The position numbers and the translations under genes were made by a program. A model generated the notes under the pieces. That model was not told the DNA's origin, searched no databases, and was given only the letters and a program-made list of their open reading frames with translations. Positions 8,932-18,901 of a stretch of 64,000 nt of DNA are shown piece by piece. Each line of letters opens with the position of its first letter. Positions within the stretch are counted from its first letter, which is position 1. Origin of the DNA: Polaromonas sp. OV174 (lineage in GTDB: Bacteria > Pseudomonadota > Gammaproteobacteria > Burkholderiales > Burkholderiaceae_C). The stretch lies in contig NZ_FOKZ01000002.1 of NCBI RefSeq assembly GCF_900112285.1, forward strand, positions 1 through 64,000, read 5' to 3'.

Positions 8932-9960
8932 ATGAAAGCACTTCAAAACATCGCGCTGTCCATGCTCGACCTGGTCGCCGTCCGCGAAGGCGGTACGGTG
9001 GCCGATGCGCTGGCGATTTCTCTGCGCACCGCCCAGCATGCCGAGCGCTTGGGCTTTACCCGCTACTGGCTGGCCGAGCACCACAACATGCAGGGCATTG
9101 CCAGTTCGGCGACGGCTGTGCTGGTGGGCTATATCGCTGGCGGCACACGTACGCTGCGCGTGGGCTCGGGTGGCGTCATGCTGCCCAACCATGCGCCGCT
9201 GGTGGTGGCCGAGGCCTTTGGCACGCTGGCCGAGCTCTACCCCGGCCGCATTGACCTGGGCCTGGGCCGCGCACCCGGCACAGACCAGGCCACCATGCGG
9301 GCACTGCGGCGCGATCGCACCGAAACGGCCGATGATTTTCCGCAGGATGTGGCCGAGCTGCAGCGCCTGCTGGCGCCGGCTGAACCAAACCAGCGCCTGA
9401 TTGCCATGCCCGGCGCAGGCACCCAGGTGCCGATCTGGCTGCTAGGCTCCAGCCTGTTTTCGGCGCAGCTGGCAGCCGAGCGCGGCCTGCCCTACGCCTT
9501 TGCCTCGCACTTCGCGCCGCGCCTGTTGTTGCAGGCCCTGGCGCTGTACCGGCAACACTTCCGCCCTTCTGCCACCTTGGCCAAGCCCTATGTGATTGTT
9601 GGCGTGCCGCTGATTGCCGCGCCCACCGACGAGGAAGCCGAATACCTGGCCAGCAGCACCTACCAGCGCGTGCTGGGAATTCTGACGGGCGACAGGCGCG
9701 GACTGCAGCCGCCGGTGGAAAACTTCATGGCGCAACGCCACCCCCAGGAACGCGCCGCCATAGCCGATTTTCTGGCCGCCGCCGTGATTGGCGGCCCGCA
9801 GACGGTGCATGCCGGCCTGCTCGCGCTGGCCCAGGCAACCCAGGCCGACGAGTTCATGCTGGTCAGCGATGTGTTCGATCCGGCCTTGCGGCTTCGCTCG
9901 CTGGACATTGCAGCGGCTGCATGCGGCGTCTCAGCGCCAGCAACTTCATCTCACTCATGA
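8932..9960 (+). CDS. LLM-class flavin-dependent oxidoreductase
   Basis: A luciferase-like monooxygenase of 342 aa, expected to be a TIM-barrel enzyme using FMNH2 or F420-like cofactors; in proteobacteria FMN is likely. Family marks include the N-terminal [36 protein letters not shown] and [13 protein letters not shown]. These MsnO8-type members are widespread and their substrates mostly unknown. The stop overlaps the start of the next gene as ATGA, so the two are translationally coupled. Confidence 0.88.
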   Translation: MKALQNIALSMLDLVAVREGGTVADALAISLRTAQHAERLGFTRYWLAEHHNMQGIASSATAVLVGYIAGGTRTLRVGSGGVMLPNHAPLVVAEAFGTLAELYPGRIDLGLGRAPGTDQATMRALRRDRTETADDFPQDVAELQRLLAPAEPNQRLIAMPGAGTQVPIWLLGSSLFSAQLAAERGLPYAFASHFAPRLLLQALALYRQHFRPSATLAKPYVIVGVPLIAAPTDEEAEYLASSTYQRVLGILTGDRRGLQPPVENFMAQRHPQERAAIADFLAAAVIGGPQTVHAGLLALAQATQADEFMLVSDVFDPALRLRSLDIAAAACGVSAPATSSHS

Positions 9961-10646
9961 CGAGCCCTGCCTCAGCCATCACCGGCGAAGCCATCTCGCG
10001 CGACCGGCTGGAGGCCTGCATCGCCAGCGCCGCCAGCCCGCTGGTTTTCGAGCAATGCGACTTTGATGGCAGCGACCTGTCGCGACTGAAGCTGCACGGC
10101 ATCGAGTTCAAAAACTGCAGCTTTGCAGAAACCGCCTTCTACGCCGCGGATCTGTCGCAAGCATCCTGGCTGGGCTGCAGGGGGCGGCAAGCCAACTTCG
10201 AAGCGGTCGACCTGACGGACGCACAGTTCATCGACTGCGACCTCAACAACAGCGCATGGCGGCGGGCCAGACTGTCATCGGCCGCCTTCAAGGGCTGCAA
10301 GCTGACCGGGGCAAACTTTGAAGAAGTTGCATCACTGGGATTGACATTCGAAGACACCCTGCTCATCGGTGCCGATCTGCGCAAAATGTCTTTCCGAAAA
10401 ATGACACTGCGCCAGCTGGACCTGTCCGAAGCAGACCTCTCGGGCTGCGATTTTCGCGAGGCCGTGTTCGAAGGCGGCAGCCTGCGCCATGCCCACCTCA
10501 AGCTCACGCGCTTCGAAGGCGCCGACCTGCGCGAGGCGGAACTGGGCGGCTTGAAGCTGCTCGATACCAAAGCCTTCAAAGGTGCCACCGTTTCCTACCG
10601 GCAAGCCGCGCAGTTGCTGGGCGAGCTGGGGCTGAATGTGGCTTGA
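9957..10646 (+). CDS. pentapeptide-repeat protein
   Basis: A 229-aa protein made almost wholly of A(D/N)LXX-type pentapeptide repeats (for example [20 protein letters not shown]), which fold as a right-handed beta-helix. Two repeat blocks are separated near the middle, an arrangement also seen in Qnr/MfpA-type DNA mimics that protect gyrase, but the sequence alone does not show that activity. The ATG at 9957 overlaps the monooxygenase stop (ATGA); an in-frame ATG 12 codons upstream lies inside that gene and is less likely. Confidence 0.8.
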   Translation: MTSPASAITGEAISRDRLEACIASAASPLVFEQCDFDGSDLSRLKLHGIEFKNCSFAETAFYAADLSQASWLGCRGRQANFEAVDLTDAQFIDCDLNNSAWRRARLSSAAFKGCKLTGANFEEVASLGLTFEDTLLIGADLRKMSFRKMTLRQLDLSEADLSGCDFREAVFEGGSLRHAHLKLTRFEGADLREAELGGLKLLDTKAFKGATVSYRQAAQLLGELGLNVA

Positions 10647-10657
10647 AGGCCGGGCAC

Positions 10658-12382
10658 TCAAGCCAGCCGCAAATCAGCCAAGGAATCGATAGCTGCCACT
10701 GTCGCCTCGGCAGCAGCACTGCCGACCACGGGTGCGTCAAAGCGCCACTTCAGTTGCACGCCACCGCCGGGCGTAGCCTCCAGTGCCGGGATGGCCGACA
10801 AGAGAAGACGCGTGTAGGCGTGTTGCGGCCGGTCGAAGATTTCATCGCGACTGCCCTGCTCCACAATTCGCCCTTCCTGCATCACGACCACCCGGTCCGC
10901 CACCTGCTCGACCACGCTGAGATCGTGGCTGACGAACATGCAGGCAAAGCCGTGGCGTTCCTGCAAGTCGGCAAAAAGATCCAGAATCTGCGCGCGCACC
11001 GTCATATCGAGCGCGGAAACGGGCTCGTCGGCAATGACGAACTTCGGCCGTCGCACCACGGCACGGGCAATGGCGATACGCTGGCGCTGCCCGCCCGACA
11101 ACTCATGCGCAAAGCGAGTCGTATAGCTCGCATCCAGGCCAACCTCGTCAAGCGCGGCGGCAATGCGCGATTGGCGCTGCGGTGCGGTAAGCCCTGAAAC
11201 CTGGCGCAAAGCCTCACCAATCAGGTCAGCCACAGTCATGCGCGGGTCCAGCGATGAATATGGATCCTGAAACACCATCTGGCAATTGAGCCGGTAATTG
11301 CGCAGAACGGCCACATCGCCCTCGCCCAGGCGCGTGCCCTCAAACAGTATCTCGCCGCCGCTGGGCGCGAGCAGGCCGGCAATGGCGCGGCCCAGTGTGG
11401 TCTTGCCGGAACCGCTGCCGCCGACCACTGCCACCACTTCACGCGGCCGGATTGTCAGATCAATGCCGTGCAAGGCACGCTTGCCGTGGCTTTTTTTACG
11501 GAAAAAGCCGCCGCGCGCGCCGTAATCGATCACCAACTTGCGCACTTCAACAATCGGCGCCGTTTCAGGCAGCGGACGCGCCGGCGCACGCCTGGGCAAG
11601 GCGGCCAGCAGCTTGCGGGTATAGGGGTGCTCGGGGCGCTGCAGCAGTTGCTCGGTCAATCCCTGCTCGACGATCACACCCTGGCGCATCACGATCATGC
11701 GGCGCGTATAGCGGGCCACCATGGACAAATCGTGACTGATCATCAGCACGGCGGTTTGGTGATCGCGTGCCAGTTCCACCATCAGCTCTATCACTTCTCG
11801 CTGCACCACGGCATCGAGCGCCGTGGTTGGCTCGTCTGCCAGCAACAGCGCGGGTTTGAGCAACATGACCGAGGCCAGCATGATGCGCTGACGCATGCCA
11901 CCAGAGAACTCGTGCGGATAGGCCTGCAGCGCCCGTTCTGCGTCCTTGATACCAACCCGGTGCAGCATCTCCATGACCAGGCGACGGCGCTCGACAGGGT
12001 CGAGCTTGCGATGGCGGATCAGCCCCTCCTCAAGTTGCCGGCCTATCTTCATGGCGGGATTGAGCGAGGTCATGGGCTCCTGAAACACCATGCCGACGCG
12101 ACCGCCGCGCAGAGCGCGCATGTCTGCAGGCGACATCGCGGCGATGTCACGCCCTTCAATTTCAATGCTTCCACCGGCGCGCCGTATCGCCGGTGGTTCC
12201 AGGCCCATGATGGCGCGGGCTGCCAGTGTCTTGCCGCTACCGGACTCGCCAACGATGCCCACCAGTTCACCGGGCTCCACCACAAAGCTGACGCCATCGA
12301 CGACACGCCGACCGCTGTGGCCGAGCTCCAGCACCAGATCCTGTACCCGCACCAAGGGGGGTGTTATACGGTTAGCCATCAT
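10658..12382 (-). CDS. peptide/oligopeptide ABC transporter, fused double ATP-binding protein (DppD-DppF type)
   Basis: A 574-aa cytoplasmic ATPase with two complete ABC domains. The first has Walker A GESGSGKT, signature SGGMRQR and Walker B LLADEPTTALD; the second has GGSGSGKT, LSGGQRQR and ADEPVSALD. Separate DppD and DppF subunits are fused here, as in GsiA. The start at 12382 (ATGATG after GAGGTG) overlaps the stop of the upstream permease gene. It powers the importer formed with the two permeases encoded just upstream. Confidence 0.92.
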   Translation of the reverse strand: MMANRITPPLVRVQDLVLELGHSGRRVVDGVSFVVEPGELVGIVGESGSGKTLAARAIMGLEPPAIRRAGGSIEIEGRDIAAMSPADMRALRGGRVGMVFQEPMTSLNPAMKIGRQLEEGLIRHRKLDPVERRRLVMEMLHRVGIKDAERALQAYPHEFSGGMRQRIMLASVMLLKPALLLADEPTTALDAVVQREVIELMVELARDHQTAVLMISHDLSMVARYTRRMIVMRQGVIVEQGLTEQLLQRPEHPYTRKLLAALPRRAPARPLPETAPIVEVRKLVIDYGARGGFFRKKSHGKRALHGIDLTIRPREVVAVVGGSGSGKTTLGRAIAGLLAPSGGEILFEGTRLGEGDVAVLRNYRLNCQMVFQDPYSSLDPRMTVADLIGEALRQVSGLTAPQRQSRIAAALDEVGLDASYTTRFAHELSGGQRQRIAIARAVVRRPKFVIADEPVSALDMTVRAQILDLFADLQERHGFACMFVSHDLSVVEQVADRVVVMQEGRIVEQGSRDEIFDRPQHAYTRLLLSAIPALEATPGGGVQLKWRFDAPVVGSAAAEATVAAIDSLADLRLA

Positions 12383-13209
12383 TGAACACCTCGCATGCGC
12401 GGATCGAAACGGTCGCGCAAGGCGTCCCCAAGCAGATTGATGCCCAGCAGCGTGATCGAAATGCAAGCCCCGGGCACAATGCCCAGCCACACGGCCTGTT
12501 CAAAGTAAGGGCGGCTGGCCGCCAGCATATTGCCCCAGGTCGGCGCCGGCGGCGGCACGCCCAGTCCGAGAAAGCTCAAGGCGCTTTCGGCGAGCAGCGC
12601 CCAACCGAACATCGACGTGGCCAGCACCGTGAGCGGCGCCATGCAGTTGGGCAGCACATGGCGCCACATCGTATAAATTTCGGAATTTCCCATGACGCGC
12701 GAAGCGTCAATGAACTCGCGCTCGCGCAGTGACAACACGCTACCGCGAACCACCCGCGTCACCGAGGGCGTGTAGGCGAAGGCCAGCGCGCCGACGATAC
12801 CGTAGAGGTTGGCACCGAACACCGCGAGCAGACCCAGCGCCAGCAAGATGCCGGGAAACGCCAGCAGCGCGTCATTGAATGTCATCACGATGCGGTCAAA
12901 GGCGCCGCGCAGAAAACCGGTCAGAACCCCCAGGGTGGCGCCGACCATGACCGCGCAGCTGACCGAGAGCAGGCTGATCCAGGCACTGGTCGCGGCCCCC
13001 AGCATGAGTCGGCTGACGACATCACGCCCGAATTCGTCAGTACCTAGCCAGTAGCTGGCGCTGGGCGGCGCCAATTTAACCGCAAAGTTGAGCGCCATAG
13101 GATCGTGCGGCGTCCAGAATGTGCCCAGTAGCGCCACCAGCAGCACGCTGGCTACGATCAGCCCCCCCAGCACGGCATTGGGCGCGAGCGCCCGTTTAAA
13201 GAGTTTCAT
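12379..13209 (-). CDS. peptide-type ABC transporter permease (DppC family)
   Basis: A 276-aa inner-membrane permease with about six transmembrane helices. The N-terminal OppC-type segment and the WLGTDEFGRDVVSRL stretch are diagnostic, and the EAA loop that contacts the ATPase is near the C-terminal third. It overlaps both neighbours by a few bases, so permeases and ATPase form one translation-coupled unit. Confidence 0.92.
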   Translation of the reverse strand: MKLFKRALAPNAVLGGLIVASVLLVALLGTFWTPHDPMALNFAVKLAPPSASYWLGTDEFGRDVVSRLMLGAATSAWISLLSVSCAVMVGATLGVLTGFLRGAFDRIVMTFNDALLAFPGILLALGLLAVFGANLYGIVGALAFAYTPSVTRVVRGSVLSLREREFIDASRVMGNSEIYTMWRHVLPNCMAPLTVLATSMFGWALLAESALSFLGLGVPPPAPTWGNMLAASRPYFEQAVWLGIVPGACISITLLGINLLGDALRDRFDPRMRGVQ

Positions 13210-14150
13210 TGTGCGGTAACCCTTGGATCGAATAGGGGATAGAGCAGATCGACAATCAGGTTGACCACCACGTACACAAAGGCGATGAAAAGCAGGCAGC
13301 CCTGAATCACCGGGTAGTCCCGGCCAAAAATCGAATCGACCAGCAGCCGGCCCAGACCCGGAATGGTGAAGACGGTTTCAACCACGGCGATACCGCCCAG
13401 CAGATTGCCCAACACCAGGCCCAGCAGCGTCCAGGTTGGCCCGAAACTGTTGCGCAGCGCATGCCGCCACATGACCTCCCCTTCGCTCAGACCCTTGGCG
13501 CGGGCGTGAGTGATGTAGTCAAGCCGCAGCACTTCAAGTGTGCTGGCGCGAGCCATACGCATCACGACGCCAATCTCGTGCAGGAACAGGGTCAGGATGG
13601 GCATCACCATGTAGAGCAAGGCCTTGCCCGGGTTGTCAGCGAAGGAAACATAGCCCACCACCGGCAACCAGCCCAGCTTGAGGCCAAAGAACAACAGGAT
13701 CAACAGGCCCAGCCAGAAGGTCGGTATGGACAGCAGCAAAGTCGATGCGCCCACCAGCGCCAAATCGGTCAGACTGTTTTGGCGCCAGGCGGCCAACATG
13801 CCGGCAGGCACGGCCACCAGCGCGGCCATCAGCACGGCGATCACCACCAGGCGGCCGCTGACAAGAAAACGGTCCCAGACCAGCGGTAACACTGGCTGCT
13901 GCGAGGTGATGGACTGACCTAGGTCGCCCCGCAAAATATTGCCAAACCAGATGCTGAACTGCTCCAGCAAGGGCTTGTCCAGCCCCAGCCGCTGCTGCAG
14001 GTCACCCAGCGCCTCGGGGGTAGCCAGGTCGCCTAGCATGAGTGAGGCCGGATCACCCGGCACCAGGCGTATCAGAACAAAGACGCTTACCGCCACGATG
14101 AACAGGGTCGGCAAGGCCGTCAGCAGCCGTTTTAGGATGAAGTGAAGCAC
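13206..14150 (-). CDS. peptide-type ABC transporter permease (DppB family)
   Basis: A 314-aa inner-membrane permease, with an N-terminal helix followed by the family sequence RLVPGDPASLMLG and about five more transmembrane segments. It pairs with the DppC-type permease, which begins at its stop codon. The 68 bases between it and the upstream fusion gene suggest one operon reading from 17776 to 10658. Confidence 0.92.
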   Translation of the reverse strand: MLHFILKRLLTALPTLFIVAVSVFVLIRLVPGDPASLMLGDLATPEALGDLQQRLGLDKPLLEQFSIWFGNILRGDLGQSITSQQPVLPLVWDRFLVSGRLVVIAVLMAALVAVPAGMLAAWRQNSLTDLALVGASTLLLSIPTFWLGLLILLFFGLKLGWLPVVGYVSFADNPGKALLYMVMPILTLFLHEIGVVMRMARASTLEVLRLDYITHARAKGLSEGEVMWRHALRNSFGPTWTLLGLVLGNLLGGIAVVETVFTIPGLGRLLVDSIFGRDYPVIQGCLLFIAFVYVVVNLIVDLLYPLFDPRVTAQ

Positions 14151-14218
14151 GCTGTGGTCCCGGTAGATAACTTCTTATGCGCGTTGGTAGGGGCAGGAGG
14201 TCGCAGCCGTCCTTCAGC

Positions 14219-16609
14219 TCACTTGCTGACCTTGACTTCCCACAGTCGCGGCTTGGAGGCAACCCATGGCGTGTAGCCCTGCAGCCTCTTGGTGTTGGCG
14301 GTGATGTCAACGTAGTTGTAAAGCATGATCATGGGCACGTCGGCCATGAAACGCTTGTGCAGGTCGTCGAAGATCTTGGAACGCTGGGCTGGGTTGGAGA
14401 TCGTGCTGGCCTGATCAATCAGCGCCAGAGCCTCGGGATTTTCCCAAACTTTGCGTGGTTGCCTGTCTTTAGGACCGGAAAACTGCTCATAGCTCAGCGC
14501 CGGGTCAAGTCGGGCCGAGTACGAAAAAGCCATCATCTGGTAGTTGCCCTTGTTATAGCGGTCCAACTGCGTGGCCCATTCGAGCACTTCGACCTCCACA
14601 TTGAGACCCACGGCCATCATCATTTGCTGGGAAATCAGCGCGATGTTGAAGCTGGGCCGTCCCGGGCGCTTGTTCGTGATCAGCTTGATCTTCTGGCCCT
14701 TGTAACCGGCTTCCTGCAAAAGCTTTTTGGCCAGAGCCAGATCGTGCTTGTAGCCTTGCCGCTGCGTTTCCGTATAAAACGGCGAGCTGGCATAAATCGC
14801 CGATGCATTGGGGCGGGTCAAGCCGTTCGAGGCAGCACTGGTGAGTTGGCGCACGTCCAGCGCGGCAGCAATGGCCTGGCGAATTTTCGGGTTGCCCAGC
14901 ACCGGGTCGCGGGTCTGAAACAGCAAGACTTCCTTGGCGCTGGTCGGCGTCGTCTTGACTTCCACACTAGGCACCCTGGACATCTCGAGCAGGTCGCTGT
15001 CCAGCAGCTGAACGGCATCCACCGCGCCCGACAGTAGCGCGGCCTTGGTGGTCGCCGGGTCCGGGATCACCATGAACTTGACGGCGCTGACCATAGGGCG
15101 CTTGGCCCCGAGGTAGCCGTCAGGTGCCTTGCCGGCCGGTGACACATAGCCGTCAAAACGGTTGAGCAAAACATACTCACCGCGCTTCCACTCGCCCAGA
15201 GTGAACGGGCCGGTGCCTATGGGCGCTTTAAAGCTGCCATCAGGATTCACCGAATCCTTGTGAATCACGCCGGCCATGGCGCAGTCGGTGCGCGCCAGGG
15301 AATCCAGGAACAGCGCATTAGGCTTGTTGATGCGCATCACCACCGTCTGCGGATTCGGTGCCGTCACCGACTCGACCTTCAGCCCGCTGCGACCGTCGAA
15401 CTCGCTCAGGCAGCGCCAGTCAGTTTTGGGGTCCATATAACGGTTCCAGCTCCACAGCACATCTGCCGACGTCAGGGCCATGCCATTGTGAAACTTGACA
15501 CCCCGGCGCAGTGTGAAGGTATAGGTCAGGCCATCGGGCGACATCACCATCTTTTCTGCCAGCAACGGGCCCACGGCGCCGTCCTCACGCAGTGCGACCA
15601 GGCCCTCCACCAGATGCAGCATCACGGTATCGGTGTTGTCATCGCGGTTGACACCGGGGTTGATGCTGCGAATGTCGGCGTTGAGCGCAACATTGACCGT
15701 CTGCGCGGCCAGCGGCCCGGCCGCAGCGGCTCGGCCTGCGCGCAGTTTTTTCAAGGATGCGGCAATAAACGTTTTCATCTCGCCCAGGCAGTTGATGCCG
15801 TCGTGCGCCACCTCGGGAACGATGTCGAGTTGCGCCTGGACTCCTGCGGCTAGCAGCGTTCGCTGCAAGGTCGCCAGGCGATCGGGTCGGGTGCGGCCGG
15901 CGTCGTTGGCGCCCGGCATCCAGTGACGGCCGCCCTCGCTATGGGTGATTTCCCAGGTCTCCCGGTCGGCGCCCCCCACCACCAACTGAACCGGGACGCG
16001 CCGCAAGGCATCCAGGTCCAGGCCTATGCCGAAGATCTGCTGCATGTCGGCCACGCCAACCCACCAGTTGCGATCGGTATCCAGCAAGGTCACCGATCCA
16101 GGTGCTCCTACACTGCTGGCCCAAAGCCGCCCGGGATGCAAATAGGTGAAGCGGTTGACGAACTGCCCGCCGCCGGAATAACCAGCCAGAGCGAAGCGAT
16201 TGAAAGTGGTGCCGTACTTGGCGCCGACCTCCTCCACCATGCCCAGGAGCACCTCGTCATAGCGGATGTCGCCTTCGCGCAGCTGCTTGAAGCCGTCGCG
16301 GTTGCCGTCGCCCAGAACGCCGACAGGAAACAACGGGCACAGCACCGCACAATAGTTCCAGCGGCCAAACTCCGCCAGGGCGTCGCGGTACTTGATGAAG
16401 GTACGCCCCGTGCCATGCACCATCACCAGCAGTTCGGGCGGCTCATCGCGCTCCAGCATGTCGCTGGGCATATACAGGCAATAGCTGAAACGGGGGTCTT
16501 TGGCATAGGCAAAGACGGTGGTCTCGTTCATGTCATACATGAGCTTGCCACGCTCGCCGGGATCGCCCGCCACGGGAAGTTCGGCTGCAGAAGGAGTCGC
16601 TTGATTCAT
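14219..16609 (-). CDS. alpha/beta-hydrolase fused to an ABC transporter substrate-binding domain (SBP_bac_5)
   Basis: A 796-aa composite. Residues about 25-290 look like an esterase/polyhydroxybutyrate-depolymerase-like alpha/beta hydrolase (MVHGTGR oxyanion region, nucleophile elbow GYSGGG, a late VAHDG histidine). Residues about 304-796 are a complete peptide/nickel-type substrate-binding protein. The joint around residues 278-304 resembles the damaged tail of a signal peptide (RAAAAGPLAAQ before TVNVAL). There is no signal peptide at the N-terminus, so the binding domain would stay in the cytoplasm unless translation restarts at the internal ATG at 15778, which lacks a good ribosome site. 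It lies in the operon where the periplasmic binding protein would be expected. Confidence 0.8.
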   Translation of the reverse strand: MNQATPSAAELPVAGDPGERGKLMYDMNETTVFAYAKDPRFSYCLYMPSDMLERDEPPELLVMVHGTGRTFIKYRDALAEFGRWNYCAVLCPLFPVGVLGDGNRDGFKQLREGDIRYDEVLLGMVEEVGAKYGTTFNRFALAGYSGGGQFVNRFTYLHPGRLWASSVGAPGSVTLLDTDRNWWVGVADMQQIFGIGLDLDALRRVPVQLVVGGADRETWEITHSEGGRHWMPGANDAGRTRPDRLATLQRTLLAAGVQAQLDIVPEVAHDGINCLGEMKTFIAASLKKLRAGRAAAAGPLAAQTVNVALNADIRSINPGVNRDDNTDTVMLHLVEGLVALREDGAVGPLLAEKMVMSPDGLTYTFTLRRGVKFHNGMALTSADVLWSWNRYMDPKTDWRCLSEFDGRSGLKVESVTAPNPQTVVMRINKPNALFLDSLARTDCAMAGVIHKDSVNPDGSFKAPIGTGPFTLGEWKRGEYVLLNRFDGYVSPAGKAPDGYLGAKRPMVSAVKFMVIPDPATTKAALLSGAVDAVQLLDSDLLEMSRVPSVEVKTTPTSAKEVLLFQTRDPVLGNPKIRQAIAAALDVRQLTSAASNGLTRPNASAIYASSPFYTETQRQGYKHDLALAKKLLQEAGYKGQKIKLITNKRPGRPSFNIALISQQMMMAVGLNVEVEVLEWATQLDRYNKGNYQMMAFSYSARLDPALSYEQFSGPKDRQPRKVWENPEALALIDQASTISNPAQRSKIFDDLHKRFMADVPMIMLYNYVDITANTKRLQGYTPWVASKPRLWEVKVSK

Positions 16610-16624
16610 GATTTTCCTGCGGCC

Positions 16625-17776
16625 TCAGGCCAAAACGGGAGCGGCTGCTGCACTGAAAGAGCGGTCCATCTTCAGCGAATAGGTCGCGAACTTGCGGTTG
16701 AGTGCCGGCAGTGGCGCGACTTCAAGATGGCCCAGAGCGGGATCCATCAGGATCATGGCGACCGTCGCGCTGAGATTGCTCTCCTCCGTATCGCGCGGCG
16801 GGCGGCAAACCGACCAGGGCGTTGCGAAGTCATCAAAAAATGCTTCACGCAGGTGATCCAGGGTCAGTTGGCCCCGTGCCCTTTCCAGAATCTGGCGTAC
16901 CCGGAAGTCCCGGTACAGCGAGTCGGGTGAGCTGGCGATGCCGAGGTCGCGGAGTTTGCCAAGCGCAACCTGGCTTTGCCAGTGATTCGAATGCACCACG
17001 ATGTCCCGCTCGGGATAGATCAGAAAGCTCTCGTCGGGCGCACACTCGATGTCCAATGCGAAGCCGTCGGCATGGCTGATCATCAGGTTGTTCGAGCCTG
17101 ATTTTGGCGTGCAATAGACCGTCTTCAAGGCCTGCGCCACATGCTCGGTTTCCAGGATTTTTCGGCGCAACAGTGCCAGCGGCACCCCCACCTGGCTGTA
17201 GTCCCGGTCCGAGCTGAGGTAATTGGCCGTGACCGCGATACCGGCGGAATTCAGACCGCAGCGCGCCAGTCCACCTGCCTCGGTAAAGGTCAAGATATCC
17301 GGTCCGTCTTCACGCCGGATTTTCAGCACCACGCCGGTGGTGGCGCATTCGGCCTTCCAGTCCCAGTTCTGGCCGTGCAGCAGCCGGCCACTCGCCGTCA
17401 CCTCGGGCAGCAGCACCGCGCCGGTACAGCCGTCAGGTTCGCGATCGGCTCGCTGGGCGTCGGCCTGCAGCTTGCCCAGGCGCAGGATTTCGGTGCGCGC
17501 ATTGATCAGGACGATGTCAGCCAGATCCAGATTGGCGCCTTCCGCGATGCCCCGCATCTCCTCCACATAAAGGGGATCGAACTCGTCGATGCTGGGCAAA
17601 AAGGTATTGACCAGCTGGCGAATGGCGTCGCTGGTCAGTGACATCGCACCGAGCTGTGAGGCATAGAGATCGACACTGCGACGAATTCTCACGGCGGCCT
17701 TCTGGCCGTATTGGCGGCCACGCTCCCGTGCATCACCAGACAGTTCTATGAGGGGAAATAGTTCAACAGGGTTCAT
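16625..17776 (-). CDS. C45-family NTN hydrolase (acyl-CoA:6-APA acyltransferase-like)
   Basis: A 383-aa homologue of the autoproteolytic peptidase C45/acyltransferase family. The DGCTG segment supplies the cysteine that would become the N-terminal nucleophile after self-cleavage (GC bond), and the following GQNWDW is the usual family sequence. N-terminal GDARERGRQYG is also typical. Relatives cleave or transfer acyl groups on amides such as penicillin or N-acyl amino acids. First gene of the transporter operon, so the imported compound may be an N-acylated peptide or amino acid; this is inference. Confidence 0.82.
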   Translation of the reverse strand: MNPVELFPLIELSGDARERGRQYGQKAAVRIRRSVDLYASQLGAMSLTSDAIRQLVNTFLPSIDEFDPLYVEEMRGIAEGANLDLADIVLINARTEILRLGKLQADAQRADREPDGCTGAVLLPEVTASGRLLHGQNWDWKAECATTGVVLKIRREDGPDILTFTEAGGLARCGLNSAGIAVTANYLSSDRDYSQVGVPLALLRRKILETEHVAQALKTVYCTPKSGSNNLMISHADGFALDIECAPDESFLIYPERDIVVHSNHWQSQVALGKLRDLGIASSPDSLYRDFRVRQILERARGQLTLDHLREAFFDDFATPWSVCRPPRDTEESNLSATVAMILMDPALGHLEVAPLPALNRKFATYSLKMDRSFSAAAAPVLA

Positions 17777-18038
17777 GGCTGAGATTCAGTAGTGTGGTTC
17801 TGGAAGGCCGTGGCCGAATGGCTGCTTATTTGATGACAGCACTGCATGGCACCAGTGATCGGTTTCAAAGTGACGCTTTTCATGGCCTTAAATAATTGCC
17901 TCAATGTATTATTCAGCGATACATCGGTTTAATCAATAAAACAAATGCCATCCTAGGGTTTCCACCGAAGCATCTGTGGCATGAGTGAACACGACGAAAC
18001 AACAGCGACAATTGCGCCCTCATTGCTAAGGATTCACT

Positions 18039-18830
18039 TTGGACTACACCGTTGCCGCCGTAGATGAAGCCATCAATTTGCTGCTTCTTGTGGCCGCCGA
18101 TCCCGGTCTGGGCGTCACGGAAATCGCCAGGCGCGCTGGCATTACCAAGGCACGCGCGTTTCGCCTGCTGACCACGCTGGAGCAACGCGACCTCGTCAAA
18201 CGCCACGGCGATTACGCGTCCTATTACTTAAGCTTTCAGGCCTTGCGCCTGGGTGCGGCGGCGCAAGATCAAATCGATCTGGCCAGGCACGCCAAGGAGG
18301 CGCTAGAGGCCTTGGGCGCCACCTTCAACGAGGGCGTGGTGGTTCGTATCCGCGACGGACTGGAAACCGTCTGTGTAGCGCGCTGGGAGTCGACGCAATC
18401 GCTGCGCGTCCCAGGCCAGATCGGCGATCGGCGCTCGCTGCAGGCAGGCGCGCCCAGCAAGCTGCTGCTGGCCTATGCGCCACAAGAGGTGCTTGACGCC
18501 ATACTGGCCTCCGATCGCACGCGCTTCACGGAGAGCACACCGGTGTCAGATAGCGAGCTGCTGCAAGCGCTCGCCAAGGTCAGGGAGCAGGATTACGCCA
18601 TTTCCATCGGCGAGCGCGTTGCCGACACAGCCGCGATCGCCGTTCCCATACGCGACAACAGCGGCGGCGTGATCGCCTCACTGAGCATCACGACGCCGGT
18701 CACCCGCATGACCAAGGACAGGATTGCCCGCTATCTGCAAGAGCTTCAGCTGCGAGCCGGAGAAATTTCGAAGGCGCTGGGCTACAGGCCCGAAAGGCTT
18801 GACCCGTCTGCGGAAAAGCGGGGCACCTAA
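18039..18830 (+). CDS. IclR-family transcriptional regulator
   Basis: A 263-aa regulator with an N-terminal winged helix-turn-helix (about 18-75, GVTEIARRAGITKARAFRLL) and a C-terminal IclR effector-binding domain (about 85-250). The start is a TTG at 18039 with an AAGGA ribosome site six bases upstream; no ATG fits. It is divergent from the hydrolase/transporter operon across a 262-base gap and is its likely regulator. Confidence 0.9.
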   Translation: MDYTVAAVDEAINLLLLVAADPGLGVTEIARRAGITKARAFRLLTTLEQRDLVKRHGDYASYYLSFQALRLGAAAQDQIDLARHAKEALEALGATFNEGVVVRIRDGLETVCVARWESTQSLRVPGQIGDRRSLQAGAPSKLLLAYAPQEVLDAILASDRTRFTESTPVSDSELLQALAKVREQDYAISIGERVADTAAIAVPIRDNSGGVIASLSITTPVTRMTKDRIARYLQELQLRAGEISKALGYRPERLDPSAEKRGT

Positions 18831-18901
18831 ACGCCGGTATCAGGCAGGCCCGGAGTTTAAGTGGCGGTCACCAGCGATCGCTGGCAAACACGGCCCCTGG
18901 C

